Positions 1-10,776 of a DNA stretch of 40,823 nt are shown in pieces; position 1 is the first letter of the stretch; each line of letters starts with the position of its first letter. Below the pieces are notes generated by a model that was not told where the DNA came from, ran no database searches, and was given only the letters and a program-made list of their open reading frames with translations. Made by a program: the position numbers and the translations under genes. Origin of the DNA: Collinsella aerofaciens (lineage in GTDB: Bacteria > Actinomycetota > Coriobacteriia > Coriobacteriales > Coriobacteriaceae); contig NZ_JADNJQ010000019.1 in assembly GCF_015555045.1 (NCBI RefSeq), forward strand, positions 1-40,823. The letters run 5' to 3'.

Positions 1-5
1 CGGCA

Positions 6-41
6 GGCCCCGCCGACCGATTGCAAGCGGTCGGCGGGGCC
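6..41. repeat. GC-rich perfect stem-loop at window edge
   Basis: A 14-bp perfect inverted repeat (6-19 with 28-41) closes an 8-nt loop. There is no T-tract on either side, so a classic intrinsic terminator is not clear. It may end transcription of a gene beyond the left edge of the window. Confidence 0.5.
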
Positions 42-82
42 ATTGTGGCTCTTGACAGCGGATTGGGTCATATGAGCGAAAG

Positions 83-175
83 CCCGCCAGAGCGAGCAAG
101 GTGCCTTGAAGCGAGGCGGCATTGACCTTCTGGTCATGCCGCCGAAGTTGAAAGGCAGATTGCCACTCTGGCGGG
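83..175 (+). repeat. Structured intergenic element, family A copy 1
   Basis: The outer stem is CCCGCCAGAG (83-92) with CTCTGGCGGG (166-175). The inner stem is GGCGGCAT (115-122) with ATGCCGCC (136-143), capped by the self-complementary GACCTTCTGGTC (124-135). Between the stems are conserved patches CAAGGTG, TTGAAGCGA, GAAGTTGAA and CAGATTG. Copies at 15667 and 21644 keep the patches and change the paired bases in compensating fashion. It lies about 45 nt after the stop codon of the minus-strand LCP gene. It could be a 3'-UTR RNA, a small RNA or a REP/MITE-like mobile hairpin; the sequence alone does not decide. Confidence 0.75.
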
Positions 176-190
176 TTTGCAGCGTCAACT

Positions 191-220
191 GGTTACGCGG
201 GCTGGTAAGCCCGCGTAACC
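191..220 (-). terminator. 13-bp hairpin with GGTA loop abutting the LCP stop codon
   Basis: Arms 191-203 and 208-220 are perfectly complementary and close a GGTA loop (TACC on the minus strand). The hairpin touches the stop codon of the LCP gene. There is no T-tract, so it may act as an mRNA 3'-end stabiliser or a module of the adjacent repeat. A similar GGTA-loop hairpin sits beside copy 2 at 15780-15801. Confidence 0.5.
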
Positions 221-1456
221 CTAATAATTGGCTTCGTAGCCGTTGCCGTCGCCGGTGGGCTCTTCGTAGTAGTCCGAATCGCTCGAATCGCTTGAGTCAT
301 CGGAATCGTCAGAGCTGACCGATGAGGTTGCGGTACCGTTTGCGTAGTCGTCAGACGTGTTGTTGTTCAGGTCGCCGATTGTAGAGCTGGAACCGTCGGA
401 AAGACCCATGGTGTTGGGACCCTTGGGATCCTTGCCGGCATCGACGCGCTCCATCATTTCCTTGAGCTCGTCCTCGTAGACAAAGACGTAGCTCACACCG
501 TCGATCATGGTGCTGTCGTCGGCGTACGAGGGCAGGTTGGCCGAGTAGATACCGTCGACATCCATACCGCGCATGGCGTTGACCGTAGCCACGATATCCT
601 GAACGCTCATATCGGTTACGAGCATATCGGACAGCGAATTAACCAGGCCAAAAATCTTCGTGGCATCGAAGTTATTGAGAATCTGGTTGGCAAGGGCGCC
701 AAGCACCTGACGCTGGTGGCGCATGCGTGTGTAATCGCCGTCGGCATAGGTGTAGCGGCAGCGGGCATAGGTAAGGGCGGTGGTACCGTCCATATGCTGC
801 TGGCCAGCGGTAATCTTAATATCCAGGTGCTCGGGGTCGTCAACATCATCGGTTGCGTTAATGTCGATACCGCCAACCGAATCAATCAGCGCCTGCATAC
901 CGTCGAAGCTGACCTCGGCATAGTGGGAAATCTGAACACCGCACAGCTCGTTGACCGCCTCGACCATGGCCTCGGCGCCGCCAACGGTATGGCAGGCGTT
1001 GATCTTCATGGTCTCGCCCTTGTACTCGACCTTGGTGTCGCGCGGAACGGAAATGAGCGTCGCCTGCTTTTGCGTGGGGTCGATGCGTGCCAGGATAATC
1101 GAGTCGGCACGATACGTATCCTCGCCCGGACGGCCGTCGGTGCCAAGAAGCAGCACGTAGAACGGATCCTTTGCCTCATCGGTGTCAACCAGAACCCGAC
1201 GCAGATTGTCGGTAATGACATTAGAATCGCCGAGCTTGCCCATAATGGTGGCAAACCACAGGCCGGCAGCGGTAGTGGCACTCAGCAGCACACCAAGCAC
1301 GACAATGAGCGCGACGTGACGAATCGTGTGGCTACGACGACGTTGACGAGCGCGCTCGGAATAGCGAGCCACGTTATCGCGACTGTAGATCTTGGCCTGC
1401 GCACCAGTTGAGGGTCTTCGGGCGGTGGTATCCGCGAGGGGCTTTTTATTAAACAT
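221..1456 (-). CDS. LytR-CpsA-Psr (LCP) family glycopolymer transferase
   Basis: LCP proteins attach teichoic acid or other anionic glycopolymers from lipid carriers to peptidoglycan outside the membrane. The 411-residue product has a basic cytoplasmic N-terminus, one membrane helix at about 47-70, and the LCP domain at about 100-260. Family motifs are visible: LLLGTDGR with D107, RADSI with R116 and D118, SVPRDT with R139 and D140, and the Arg pair around 232-244. The last 65 residues are a Ser/Asp-rich disordered tail (SSDDSDDSSDSSDSD). ATG at 1456 is preferred over TTG at 1462, which has no usable spacing to the AGG at its 5' side. It follows murA by 12 bp, so the two are probably co-transcribed and both serve the cell wall. 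Confidence 0.9.
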   Translation of the reverse strand: MFNKKPLADTTARRPSTGAQAKIYSRDNVARYSERARQRRRSHTIRHVALIVVLGVLLSATTAAGLWFATIMGKLGDSNVITDNLRRVLVDTDEAKDPFYVLLLGTDGRPGEDTYRADSIILARIDPTQKQATLISVPRDTKVEYKGETMKINACHTVGGAEAMVEAVNELCGVQISHYAEVSFDGMQALIDSVGGIDINATDDVDDPEHLDIKITAGQQHMDGTTALTYARCRYTYADGDYTRMRHQRQVLGALANQILNNFDATKIFGLVNSLSDMLVTDMSVQDIVATVNAMRGMDVDGIYSANLPSYADDSTMIDGVSYVFVYEDELKEMMERVDAGKDPKGPNTMGLSDGSSSTIGDLNNNTSDDYANGTATSSVSSDDSDDSSDSSDSDYYEEPTGDGNGYEANY

Positions 1457-1468
1457 AGGCAACCTGTA

Positions 1469-2752
1469 TTAGTAGATGACGGGATCGGGGACGGTAGCAT
1501 GCTCGACATGCGCGCCGAGCGCCTGCAGCTTTTCGACAAACTGCTCGTAGCCGCGCTTGATGTGATGGATAGCCGAAACCTCGGTCGTCCCGTCGGCGAT
1601 CAAGCCCGCTACGACGAGGGCCGCTCCGCCACGCAGATCGGGCGAGGTAACCTGTGCACCCGAGAAACCCTTGACGCCATGAATCATGGCATGATGGCTC
1701 TCGATACGAATGTCGGCACCCATGCGCACCAGCTCAGAGGCAAACATAAAGCGATTCTCGAAGATGTTCTCGGTAATAACGGAACTGCCGTCGGCGAGAG
1801 CGGAGAGCACCATAATCTGCGCCTGCATGTCCGTCGGGAAGCCGGGGAACGGAAGCGTTTGGATGTCGACCGGCTTGATACGCTCGGCACGGTTCACATG
1901 GACGCCATCCTCGACGCGCTCGCAGTCGATACCCATGAGCTCCATCTTCTTGAGCACCATGCCCAAGTGAATGGGGCAAAAGCCCGTGACATCGACACCA
2001 CGATCGTCGGCCATCAACGCACCGGCAACGATAAAGGTACCGGCCTCGATGCGGTCGCCCACTACGCGATGGGTAACAGGATGCAGTTCTTCCACGCCCT
2101 CGATGGTCACGACAGGCGTACCGGCGCCAACAATCTTGGCGCCCATCTCGTTGAGCATGTTGGCGAGATCGACGATCTCGGGCTCGCGGGCGGCATTGTC
2201 GATAACCGTGGTGCCCTGCGCGCGCACGGATGCCATGATGAGGTTCTCGGTCGCACCGACGCTGGCGAACTCGAGCGTAACGGTGGTACCGCGCAGACCT
2301 TGGGGCGCATTAGCGTTGATGTAGCCGTGGGCGGTATCGAACTCTACGCCCAGGGCCTCGAGACCAAGAATGTGCATATCGATCTTGCGAGCACCCAGGT
2401 TGCAGCCGCCCGGCATGGCGATCTTGGCGCGATGGAAGCGGCCCAGCAGGGGTCCCATCACGGCGGTGGAAGCACGCATCTTGGCGACGAGCTCGTAGGG
2501 GGCCTCCCAAGAATCGACCTGAGAGGTATCAATCTCGAGCGTGTGCTCGTCGAGAACATCGATCGTAGCGCCCATGCCCTTGAGCACCTTGCCCATCACG
2601 TGGACATCGGAAATATCGGGCACGTTCTGCAGCGTCGTCTTGCCCGGCGCCAGAAGCGTTGCCGCCATGAGTTTGAGTGCGGAGTTCTTGGCGCCCGAAA
2701 CGGGCACGGAGCCTCCGATGGCGTGGCCACCCTCAACGCGGATAATATCCAA
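1469..2752 (-). CDS. murA: UDP-N-acetylglucosamine 1-carboxyvinyltransferase
   Basis: MurA transfers enolpyruvate from PEP to UDP-GlcNAc, the first committed step of peptidoglycan synthesis in the cytoplasm. The 427-residue length is typical. The N-terminal SGAKNSALK motif with K22 and the active-site loop GGCNLGARK with C117 are present; Cys at this place is the form normally attacked by fosfomycin. The start is TTG at 2752, with GAAAGGG six bases upstream; no ATG fits as well. It lies downstream of the ATP synthase operon, separated from it by a strong terminator at 2766-2804, and leads into the LCP gene. Confidence 0.95.
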   Translation of the reverse strand: MDIIRVEGGHAIGGSVPVSGAKNSALKLMAATLLAPGKTTLQNVPDISDVHVMGKVLKGMGATIDVLDEHTLEIDTSQVDSWEAPYELVAKMRASTAVMGPLLGRFHRAKIAMPGGCNLGARKIDMHILGLEALGVEFDTAHGYINANAPQGLRGTTVTLEFASVGATENLIMASVRAQGTTVIDNAAREPEIVDLANMLNEMGAKIVGAGTPVVTIEGVEELHPVTHRVVGDRIEAGTFIVAGALMADDRGVDVTGFCPIHLGMVLKKMELMGIDCERVEDGVHVNRAERIKPVDIQTLPFPGFPTDMQAQIMVLSALADGSSVITENIFENRFMFASELVRMGADIRIESHHAMIHGVKGFSGAQVTSPDLRGGAALVVAGLIADGTTEVSAIHHIKRGYEQFVEKLQALGAHVEHATVPDPVIY

Positions 2753-2765
2753 GGTCTACCCTTTC

Positions 2766-2804
2766 AAAAAGCATGCCCGGGATGGCTGAGCCATCCCGGG
2801 CATG
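2766..2804 (-). terminator. Intrinsic terminator of the ATP synthase operon
   Basis: On the minus strand a 14-bp perfect stem (CATGCCCGGGATGG, 2772-2785 with 2791-2804) with a 5-nt loop is followed by CTTTTTG. It sits between the atpC stop and the murA start codon. Confidence 0.85.
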
Positions 2805-2840
2805 ATGTGTTCGCAAATGGTCGAACGCTAAATCGTTTGA

Positions 2841-3233
2841 CTATTGGGTAAGCTTGAGCTTACACCATGCGATTTCATTATAGAGGTAGGCGCGGCGTGC
2901 ATCATCCTCCGACAAATTACCCAGCTTCTCTTCAAAACCTTGAATATCAGCTTTAAGCTTGTCGGCATCGACGGTCGCCAAATCGCAAGCGCGCTCGGCG
3001 AGAACGGTCACGACATCGTCCGCAACCTGGGCATAGCCGCCGGCCACGGCAAACGTGTGGTCGACAGTGCCCATGGCCTTATCGGAAACGCGAACGTAAC
3101 CGCGGTCGATCGTGCAGATCTCGCTGGAGTGAGCAGGCAGAACGCCAAACTCGCCATCCGTGGACGGAATCGACACAAACGCAGCGTCGCCCTCATAGGC
3201 GCAGCTCACGGGGCACACGATGCGGATACGCAT
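2841..3233 (-). CDS. atpC: F1F0 ATP synthase epsilon subunit
   Basis: Epsilon belongs to the central stalk of F1 and couples rotation to catalysis; it also inhibits ATP hydrolysis. The 130-residue protein has the N-terminal beta-barrel signature (PSTDGEFGVLPAHS, then GGYAQV) and a short two-helix C-terminal region from about residue 85. Last gene of the atp operon, 3 bp after atpD. Confidence 0.93.
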   Translation of the reverse strand: MRIRIVCPVSCAYEGDAAFVSIPSTDGEFGVLPAHSSEICTIDRGYVRVSDKAMGTVDHTFAVAGGYAQVADDVVTVLAERACDLATVDADKLKADIQGFEEKLGNLSEDDARRAYLYNEIAWCKLKLTQ

Positions 3234-3236
3234 AAC

Positions 3237-5599
<2,363 letters not shown>

Positions 5600-5604
5600 G
5601 GGGC

Positions 5605-7203
5605 TTAGTTCTCCTCTGATCCAGAAACATCCGAATGGTGCTTGGCCATGAACTGCTGCTTGAAGTCGCCGATGACGCGCAAGAGCTCAGCCTTGGTGTC
5701 ATCATCGATCTTCTTGGCGCGAACCTTGTCGAGCAGCGAGCCAAAGCCATTGTCCATGTACTCGATGAGCTCGGCACGGAAAGGCAGCACGTCGGCAATC
5801 TCCAGGTCATCCAGGAAGCCCTCGTTGCCAGCGAACAGCGTAACGATCTGCTCGCCAACCTCAAACGGCTTGTAGCGCGGCTGCTTAAGGAGCTCAGTCA
5901 TGCGAGCGCCGTGGGTAAGCTGCTTTTGCGTGGCCTCGTCGAGGTCGGAGCCGAACTGTGTGAAGCCGGCGAGCTCCTGGTACGAAGCAAGGTCCAGACG
6001 GAGGTTGCCGGCGACCTGCTTCATGGCCTTGGTCTGTGCGTCGCCACCGACGCGGGACACGGAAATGCCCACGTCGACTGCCGGGCGCTGGCCCTGGAAG
6101 AAAAGCTCGGACTGCAGGTAGATCTGACCATCGGTAATGGAAATGACGTTGGTCGGAATGTAGGCCGAGACGTCGCCGTCCTGGGTCTCGATGATCGGAA
6201 GAGCCGTCATGGAGCCGTAACCGTTCTTCTTGGACATCTTGACTGCACGCTCGAGCAGACGAGAGTGCAGGTAGAAGATGTCGCCAGGATAGGCCTCGCG
6301 TCCGGGCGGACGATGCAGCGTCAGCGACATCTGACGGTAGGCCACGGCCTGCTTGGACAGGTCGTCGTAGATGACGAGCACGTGGCCACCGGGGTTGGTC
6401 TCGCTGGCGGGCTTGCCGTCCTCACCGTTGTACATGAAGAACTCGCCGATAGCGGCACCGGCCATAGGCGCGATGTACTGCATAGGGGCGGAATCGGCAG
6501 CGGTGGCCGAAACGATAATGGTGTAGTCGAGCGCACCGTGCTGAGCGAGGGTCTCGCGGATGTTGGCAACCGTGGAGGCCTTCTGGCCGATGGCGACATA
6601 GATGCAGACCATGCCCTTACCGCGCTGGTTGAGGATAGCGTCGATGGCGATGGCGGTCTTACCGGTCTTACGGTCGCCGATGATGAGCTCACGCTGACCG
6701 CGGCCAATAGGCACCATGGAGTCGATAGCGAGCAGACCGGTCTGAACCGGCTCACACACCGGGGTACGGTCGATGACGCCGGGGGCCTTGAACTCGATGG
6801 GGCGACGGTGCGTGGCGACGATGTCGCCCAGGCCGTCGATGGGCTGGCCGAGCGGATTGACGACGCGGCCGAGCATGGCGCGGCTCACAGGGATATCCAT
6901 AATGCGGCCAGTGGTGCGGCACTCGTCGCCTTCCTTGATGGAGTCGACGGCACCAAACAGAACGGCGCCGACCTCGTCACGGTCAAGGTTCTGGGCAAGG
7001 CCGAAGACGGTCTCACCGGTATCGGAGCTCTTGAACTCCAGAAGCTCGCCTGCCATGGCGCTCTTGAGGCCGGAGACGCGCGCGATGCCGTCGCCTACCT
7101 CGTCGACCGTTGAAACCTCATGCGTATCGACCGTCGCGGAGAGGCTCGTGAGCTGCTCCTGCAGTTTCTTGGCGATATCCTGGGCATTGAGGGTTTCGGA
7201 CAT
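5605..7203 (-). CDS. atpA: F1F0 ATP synthase alpha subunit
   Basis: Alpha alternates with beta in the F1 head and holds the non-catalytic nucleotide sites. The 532-residue protein shows the P-loop [11 protein letters not shown], the motif QKASTVA and the signature [14 protein letters not shown]. Its ATG overlaps the atpH stop by one base (TAATG). Confidence 0.97.
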   Translation of the reverse strand: MSETLNAQDIAKKLQEQLTSLSATVDTHEVSTVDEVGDGIARVSGLKSAMAGELLEFKSSDTGETVFGLAQNLDRDEVGAVLFGAVDSIKEGDECRTTGRIMDIPVSRAMLGRVVNPLGQPIDGLGDIVATHRRPIEFKAPGVIDRTPVCEPVQTGLLAIDSMVPIGRGQRELIIGDRKTGKTAIAIDAILNQRGKGMVCIYVAIGQKASTVANIRETLAQHGALDYTIIVSATAADSAPMQYIAPMAGAAIGEFFMYNGEDGKPASETNPGGHVLVIYDDLSKQAVAYRQMSLTLHRPPGREAYPGDIFYLHSRLLERAVKMSKKNGYGSMTALPIIETQDGDVSAYIPTNVISITDGQIYLQSELFFQGQRPAVDVGISVSRVGGDAQTKAMKQVAGNLRLDLASYQELAGFTQFGSDLDEATQKQLTHGARMTELLKQPRYKPFEVGEQIVTLFAGNEGFLDDLEIADVLPFRAELIEYMDNGFGSLLDKVRAKKIDDDTKAELLRVIGDFKQQFMAKHHSDVSGSEEN

Positions 7204-7679
7204 TAGGCTTCACCTCCGTACGAATTAGCAGAGTTTGCGAGGGTCTCCTGCGCGATGCGCAGCTGCGTCTTGACGGAAATGTCACGACGCTCGCCGCGGG
7301 CCTCGAGCACCAGGCCGCCCACGATAGACGGGTCGACCTGCTCGATAAGGAATACCTTGCGGCCGAAGTCCTGCTCGCATTTCTTAGTGATGGTTTGACG
7401 CAGCTCGTCGTCGAGCGGGATCGCCGTGGTGACGGTCACGCCCACTACATCCTCGTCTTCCTCGGCAACATACTTAAAGGCAGCTGCCACCTTGGGAAGA
7501 AGGTCGAGCTGGTCGCGCTTGGACATGGTGTCGAGCACGGCGATGATCTCGGGGCTGGCGCTAGCCAGACGCTCGATCATCTCGAGGTCCTCGAACACAT
7601 GGTTCTCGGCCTTAGCGGCTTCCAGAAGGGAGCGCGCGTAGGTCTCGAGCACCTTGTCCTGATAGCGGCTAGTCGGCAT
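7203..7679 (-). CDS. atpH: F1F0 ATP synthase delta subunit
   Basis: Delta ties the peripheral stalk to the top of F1. At 158 residues it is somewhat shorter than the usual 175-180. The N-terminal helical domain ([25 protein letters not shown]) and the C-terminal signature ([31 protein letters not shown]) are clear. Its start overlaps the end of atpF by 11 bp. Confidence 0.93.
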   Translation of the reverse strand: MPTSRYQDKVLETYARSLLEAAKAENHVFEDLEMIERLASASPEIIAVLDTMSKRDQLDLLPKVAAAFKYVAEEDEDVVGVTVTTAIPLDDELRQTITKKCEQDFGRKVFLIEQVDPSIVGGLVLEARGERRDISVKTQLRIAQETLANSANSYGGEA

Positions 7680-8271
7680 TCAGGCTACCTGCTTCCTGGA
7701 TGTAGCGCTCGATGAGCTTCTTCTGCTCGGCATCGTCCTCGAGTGCCTCGCCCACGATCTTGTTGGCGACGGCAACGGACAGGTCGGCGATGGAGCTCGC
7801 GGCACCGGCGTAGATGGACTTGCGCTCGTCCTCGACGGTCGTATGAGCCTTGGCGATGATCTCCTCGGCCTCCTTGTGAGCAGCCTCGATAATGCGGGCG
7901 CGCTCGGACTCGGCGTCCTTACGGGCCTCGAGAACGATGTCGGCAGCCTGACGACGGGCGTCGGTGACGATCGAGTCGGACTCAGCGCGCTTGGCGATAG
8001 CCTCCTGCTTGGTCTTCTCGGCCTCGTCGAGGCTCTCCTCGATCTTCTTGCCGCGCTCCTCCATGGTTTTCATGATGCCCGGCAGGGCGACCTTGGCCAG
8101 CACGATCCAGATAATCAGGAAGGCGATAAGCGCCGGGATGAACTCCGCCATCTTAGGGATGAGGATGTCCGCACCGGCAGCGCCGTCCTCAGCGAACGCG
8201 GAAACCGGCATGAGCAGCGCGGCCGCGGACGCGGAGAGTGCGATCGCGCTCTTCTGGGATGAAAGATTCAT
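7669..8271 (-). CDS. atpF: F1F0 ATP synthase b subunit with signal-peptide-like N-terminus
   Basis: Subunit b forms the peripheral stalk that holds F1 against the a subunit. The membrane helix lies at about 43-62 (FIPALIAFLIIWIVLAKVAL), followed by a long charged coiled coil to about residue 185. Residues 1-27 look like a cleavable signal peptide: polar start, Ala/Leu-rich core, and an AFA-ED site. CGGAG lies 8 bases before ATG 8271, while the internal Met41 has no ribosome binding site, so the extension seems real. The mature N-terminus would then be outside, as expected for subunit b. 200 residues in all. Confidence 0.92.
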   Translation of the reverse strand: MNLSSQKSAIALSASAAALLMPVSAFAEDGAAGADILIPKMAEFIPALIAFLIIWIVLAKVALPGIMKTMEERGKKIEESLDEAEKTKQEAIAKRAESDSIVTDARRQAADIVLEARKDAESERARIIEAAHKEAEEIIAKAHTTVEDERKSIYAGAASSIADLSVAVANKIVGEALEDDAEQKKLIERYIQEAGSLNAD

Positions 8272-8286
8272 ACTTGACGCTCCGTG

Positions 8287-8481
8287 CTATTTAACGATCA
8301 GCGCGACAACGAAGCCGATCAGAGCCAGAGCCTCGCCGAAGGCGGAGCCCATGATGAAGACGGTGAACACGCGGCCCTGGACCTCAGGCTGACGGGCCAT
8401 AGCACCCGTAGCACCCAGAGCAGACAGGCCGATAGCAAGACCAGCGCCGATAACACCGAGACCGTAACCGATAACTCCCAC
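8287..8481 (-). CDS. atpE: F1F0 ATP synthase c subunit (proteolipid)
   Basis: Subunit c builds the rotating membrane ring. The 64-residue hairpin has two membrane helices joined by the polar loop ARQPEVQGR. The ion-binding carboxylate is E50 (GSAFGEALALIG). The Gln of helix 1 and the Ser/Thr after the Glu that bind sodium in Na+ synthases are replaced by I16, A51 and L52, which points to proton coupling. The start is GTG at 8481, five bases after a near-perfect AAAGGAGGA. Confidence 0.93.
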   Translation of the reverse strand: MGVIGYGLGVIGAGLAIGLSALGATGAMARQPEVQGRVFTVFIMGSAFGEALALIGFVVALIVK

Positions 8482-8605
8482 GATTCCTCCTTTGTCGTGC
8501 GTGTCTTATTTCACGCAGGATAACCTTTTTATAACTGCCGGGCTCCATGGGTACGGGCACCGGCGGTTTAACGAATTGCCTTACCTTTAAGGCGCGAACG
8601 GAAGA

Positions 8606-9409
8606 CTACTCCTCCTCCGCGACCTCCTCTGCCTCGGAGACATACACGGCGGTAAGGACCGTGAAGACGTAAGCCTGGATGGCGCCGACCACAAGCTCGA
8701 TCGCATAGATCAGGATGAGGATGGCAAGCCAGGCCAGCGAAGGCAGGGCGCCGACGGCGTGGGCCGCGGAAACCTGCTGAAGCAGCGGCTGCATGAACAT
8801 GCTCGCCATGATGGCGAACGAGCCCATGACCACGTGTCCTGCAAACATGTTGCAGAACAGACGGACGGCGAGCGTGATGAGGCGCAGGAAGGTCGAGAAG
8901 AGCTCGACGACCCACACGAGCACGTTCATCGGGAAGCTCACGCCCTGCGGGGCGAGGCTCTTGATGTAGCCGATCACGCCGTGAGCCTTGCATCCGTAGT
9001 AGATGAAGTACACGAAGGCGAAGATGGCGAGCGCGGCGGTGGAGCCGATTGCGCCGGTGCCGGGCTTCATTCCCGGGATCAGGCCGATCATGTTGTTGAT
9101 CAGAATGAACAGGAAAAGCGAGCACAGGAACGGGAAGTGCTTCTTCCAGTTCTCACCCACGACGCCCTTGCCGATATCGTTCTCGACGTACTCGATGATG
9201 TACTCGAAACCGTTGACGAAGAAGCCCTTGGGAACCAGGGTCTGCTTCTTCTTGAACACGGCCAGGACGATCAGGAGCACGATCGTGGAGACGATCAGCC
9301 AAAACGAGTACTGCGTGATGCCGCAGCTCAGATCGCCCACGACAGGGGTGGAGCTGAACTCGCTGACCAGATGATTAATCTCATCAGGCAGCTTTTCAAA
9401 AATTTCCAC
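8606..9409 (-). CDS. atpB: F1F0 ATP synthase a subunit
   Basis: Subunit a forms the two half-channels beside the c ring. The 267-residue protein has five to six membrane helices. The essential Arg is in LITLAVRLFCNMFAGH, and the last helices run LAILILIYAIELVVGAIQAYVFTVLTAVYV. It is separated from atpE by about 124 bp without a gene, a larger gap than elsewhere in the operon; GC-rich partial complementarity there could form a stem-loop. Confidence 0.95.
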   Translation of the reverse strand: MEIFEKLPDEINHLVSEFSSTPVVGDLSCGITQYSFWLIVSTIVLLIVLAVFKKKQTLVPKGFFVNGFEYIIEYVENDIGKGVVGENWKKHFPFLCSLFLFILINNMIGLIPGMKPGTGAIGSTAALAIFAFVYFIYYGCKAHGVIGYIKSLAPQGVSFPMNVLVWVVELFSTFLRLITLAVRLFCNMFAGHVVMGSFAIMASMFMQPLLQQVSAAHAVGALPSLAWLAILILIYAIELVVGAIQAYVFTVLTAVYVSEAEEVAEEE

Positions 9410-9412
9410 GAC

Positions 9413-9724
9413 TTACCTTTCGACCTCATGAGGATCTCGCAGCGCCTTGGCGACGCGAACCGTGCAGGCGGCCATAAAGGCCACGAAGCCGATCGCCTCG
9501 CCCAGGAGGAACATGCGAAATGCCTCTCCGAACAACACAAACACAACCAAGGTAAAGACGAGCAGGGCGATTGCCGAGACCGCCAGACTCACCATACCCT
9601 TGAGCATGTCCGCATTCTGTTTATCGTCAAGAACCGGCTTGAGCGTAAAGACAAAGGGAAGGAAGGCAATTGCGCCCGCGATGGCGCCTGCAACGATAGC
9701 GAGCAGATCGGCTATCTGAAACAC
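9413..9724 (-). CDS. Small AtpI-like membrane protein at head of atp operon
   Basis: The frame codes for 103 residues from GTG at 9724, with GAGG six bases upstream; a longer frame to 9799 has no ribosome binding site and would run into the promoter. Four hydrophobic segments are visible (about 3-25, 40-62, 65-80, 83-95). Position, size and topology match AtpI/UncI, a non-essential assembly or Mg2+-related factor, but sequence similarity to that family is weak, so the assignment rests mainly on location. It ends 3 bp before atpB. Confidence 0.7.
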   Translation of the reverse strand: MFQIADLLAIVAGAIAGAIAFLPFVFTLKPVLDDKQNADMLKGMVSLAVSAIALLVFTLVVFVLFGEAFRMFLLGEAIGFVAFMAACTVRVAKALRDPHEVER

Positions 9725-9785
9725 TGGCGTCCTCACTTTCCTTTTTAACGCTTCACAGAACAGTTCCCGCCAAACATTGGTGACT

Positions 9786-9813
9786 ATTGTACGAGCCAAT
9801 CGCTAAAGTACAA
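9786..9813 (-). promoter_or_regulatory. Candidate promoter of the atp operon
   Basis: On the minus strand a good -10 box TACAAT (9786-9791) lies 16 bp from a weak -35 box TTGTAC (9808-9813). Transcription would start near 9779, about 55 nt before the GTG of the first gene. Confidence 0.45.
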
Positions 9814-9928
9814 CCGAAAAAGCATCGGTTAATACGCACCTGTTCGTTTTCTTAAGACCTTCTTTATGCCGCAGGTACGGTAATACGTTTTTCTCGAACC
9901 CTGCAGGGCAAAACGTCCGTTAACAGGA

Positions 9929-9963
9929 GTGCGCGCGGTCGCCTTTTGTTCGTCCGCGCGCAC
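9929..9963 (-). terminator. GC-rich stem-loop downstream of upp
   Basis: GTGCGCGCGG (9929-9938) pairs with CCGCGCGCAC (9954-9963). It lies in the 281-bp gap between upp and the atp operon and could stop upp transcription, but no T-tract follows. Confidence 0.4.
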
Positions 9964-10005
9964 CGTTTCTTCGTATTTGCAGCCGCGGCCGTCTTAGCCC
10001 AGCGA

Positions 10006-10653
10006 CTAGAGCGTGCCGTAGATGCGGTCGCCGGCGTCGCCGAGGCCGGGAACGATGTAGGCAGCCTCGTTGAGATGGTCGTCGATGGCGCAGGTATAGA
10101 TATGCACATCAGGGTCCTTCTCAGTCAGCGACTTGAGGCCCTCGGGGGCCGCGACGATGCACAGCATGCGGATGTCCTTGACACCGCGCTCGCGCAGGTA
10201 GCTAATGGCCATCTCGGCCGAACCGCCCGTGGCGAGCATGGGGTCGACGACCAGGCAGATGCGCTGGTCGATATCCTTGGGCATCTTGCAGTAATACTCG
10301 TGCGGCTCGTGGGTGACCTCGTCGCGCTCCATGCCGATGTGGCCCACACGAGCGGAGGGCACCAGGTCGAGGATGCCGTCGACCATGCCAAGGCCCGCAC
10401 GCAGGATGGGCACGATGGCGAGTTTCTTGCCGGCAAGCTGTTTGAACGTGGCGGTAGTGATGGGGGTCTCGACCTCGACGTCTTCCATAGGCAGGTCGCG
10501 CATGGCCTCGTAGCCGTCAAAAAGCGCGAGTTCGCGCACGAGCTGACGGAACTGGTTGGTGCCGGTGTTTTTGTCGCGCAGGATCGACAGCTTGTGCTGG
10601 ACGAGCGGGTGATCGACAAGCGTCACACGGGACGCATCGTAGGTGACGGTCAT
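10006..10653 (-). CDS. upp: Uracil phosphoribosyltransferase
   Basis: Upp salvages uracil by joining it to PRPP to give UMP. The 215-residue protein starts [23 protein letters not shown], the typical Upp N-terminus. The PRPP loop is [14 protein letters not shown], and the uracil site [13 protein letters not shown] ends the protein. ATG 10653 is preferred to an upstream in-frame start at 10713 because the family begins here. It follows glpK by about 120 bp without an obvious terminator. Confidence 0.95.
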   Translation of the reverse strand: MTVTYDASRVTLVDHPLVQHKLSILRDKNTGTNQFRQLVRELALFDGYEAMRDLPMEDVEVETPITTATFKQLAGKKLAIVPILRAGLGMVDGILDLVPSARVGHIGMERDEVTHEPHEYYCKMPKDIDQRICLVVDPMLATGGSAEMAISYLRERGVKDIRMLCIVAAPEGLKSLTEKDPDVHIYTCAIDDHLNEAAYIVPGLGDAGDRIYGTL

Positions 10654-10776
10654 GGATTGATTGCCCCTTTCGTTGCGGCCGCAAAACGGCCTTGCTGACA
10701 AGGCGTGCAGCAATGTTGCCGCCGCACGCCATGCATTAGTTTAGCGGTTTGTTGTATCGAGCAGCCCATCGCAGCC

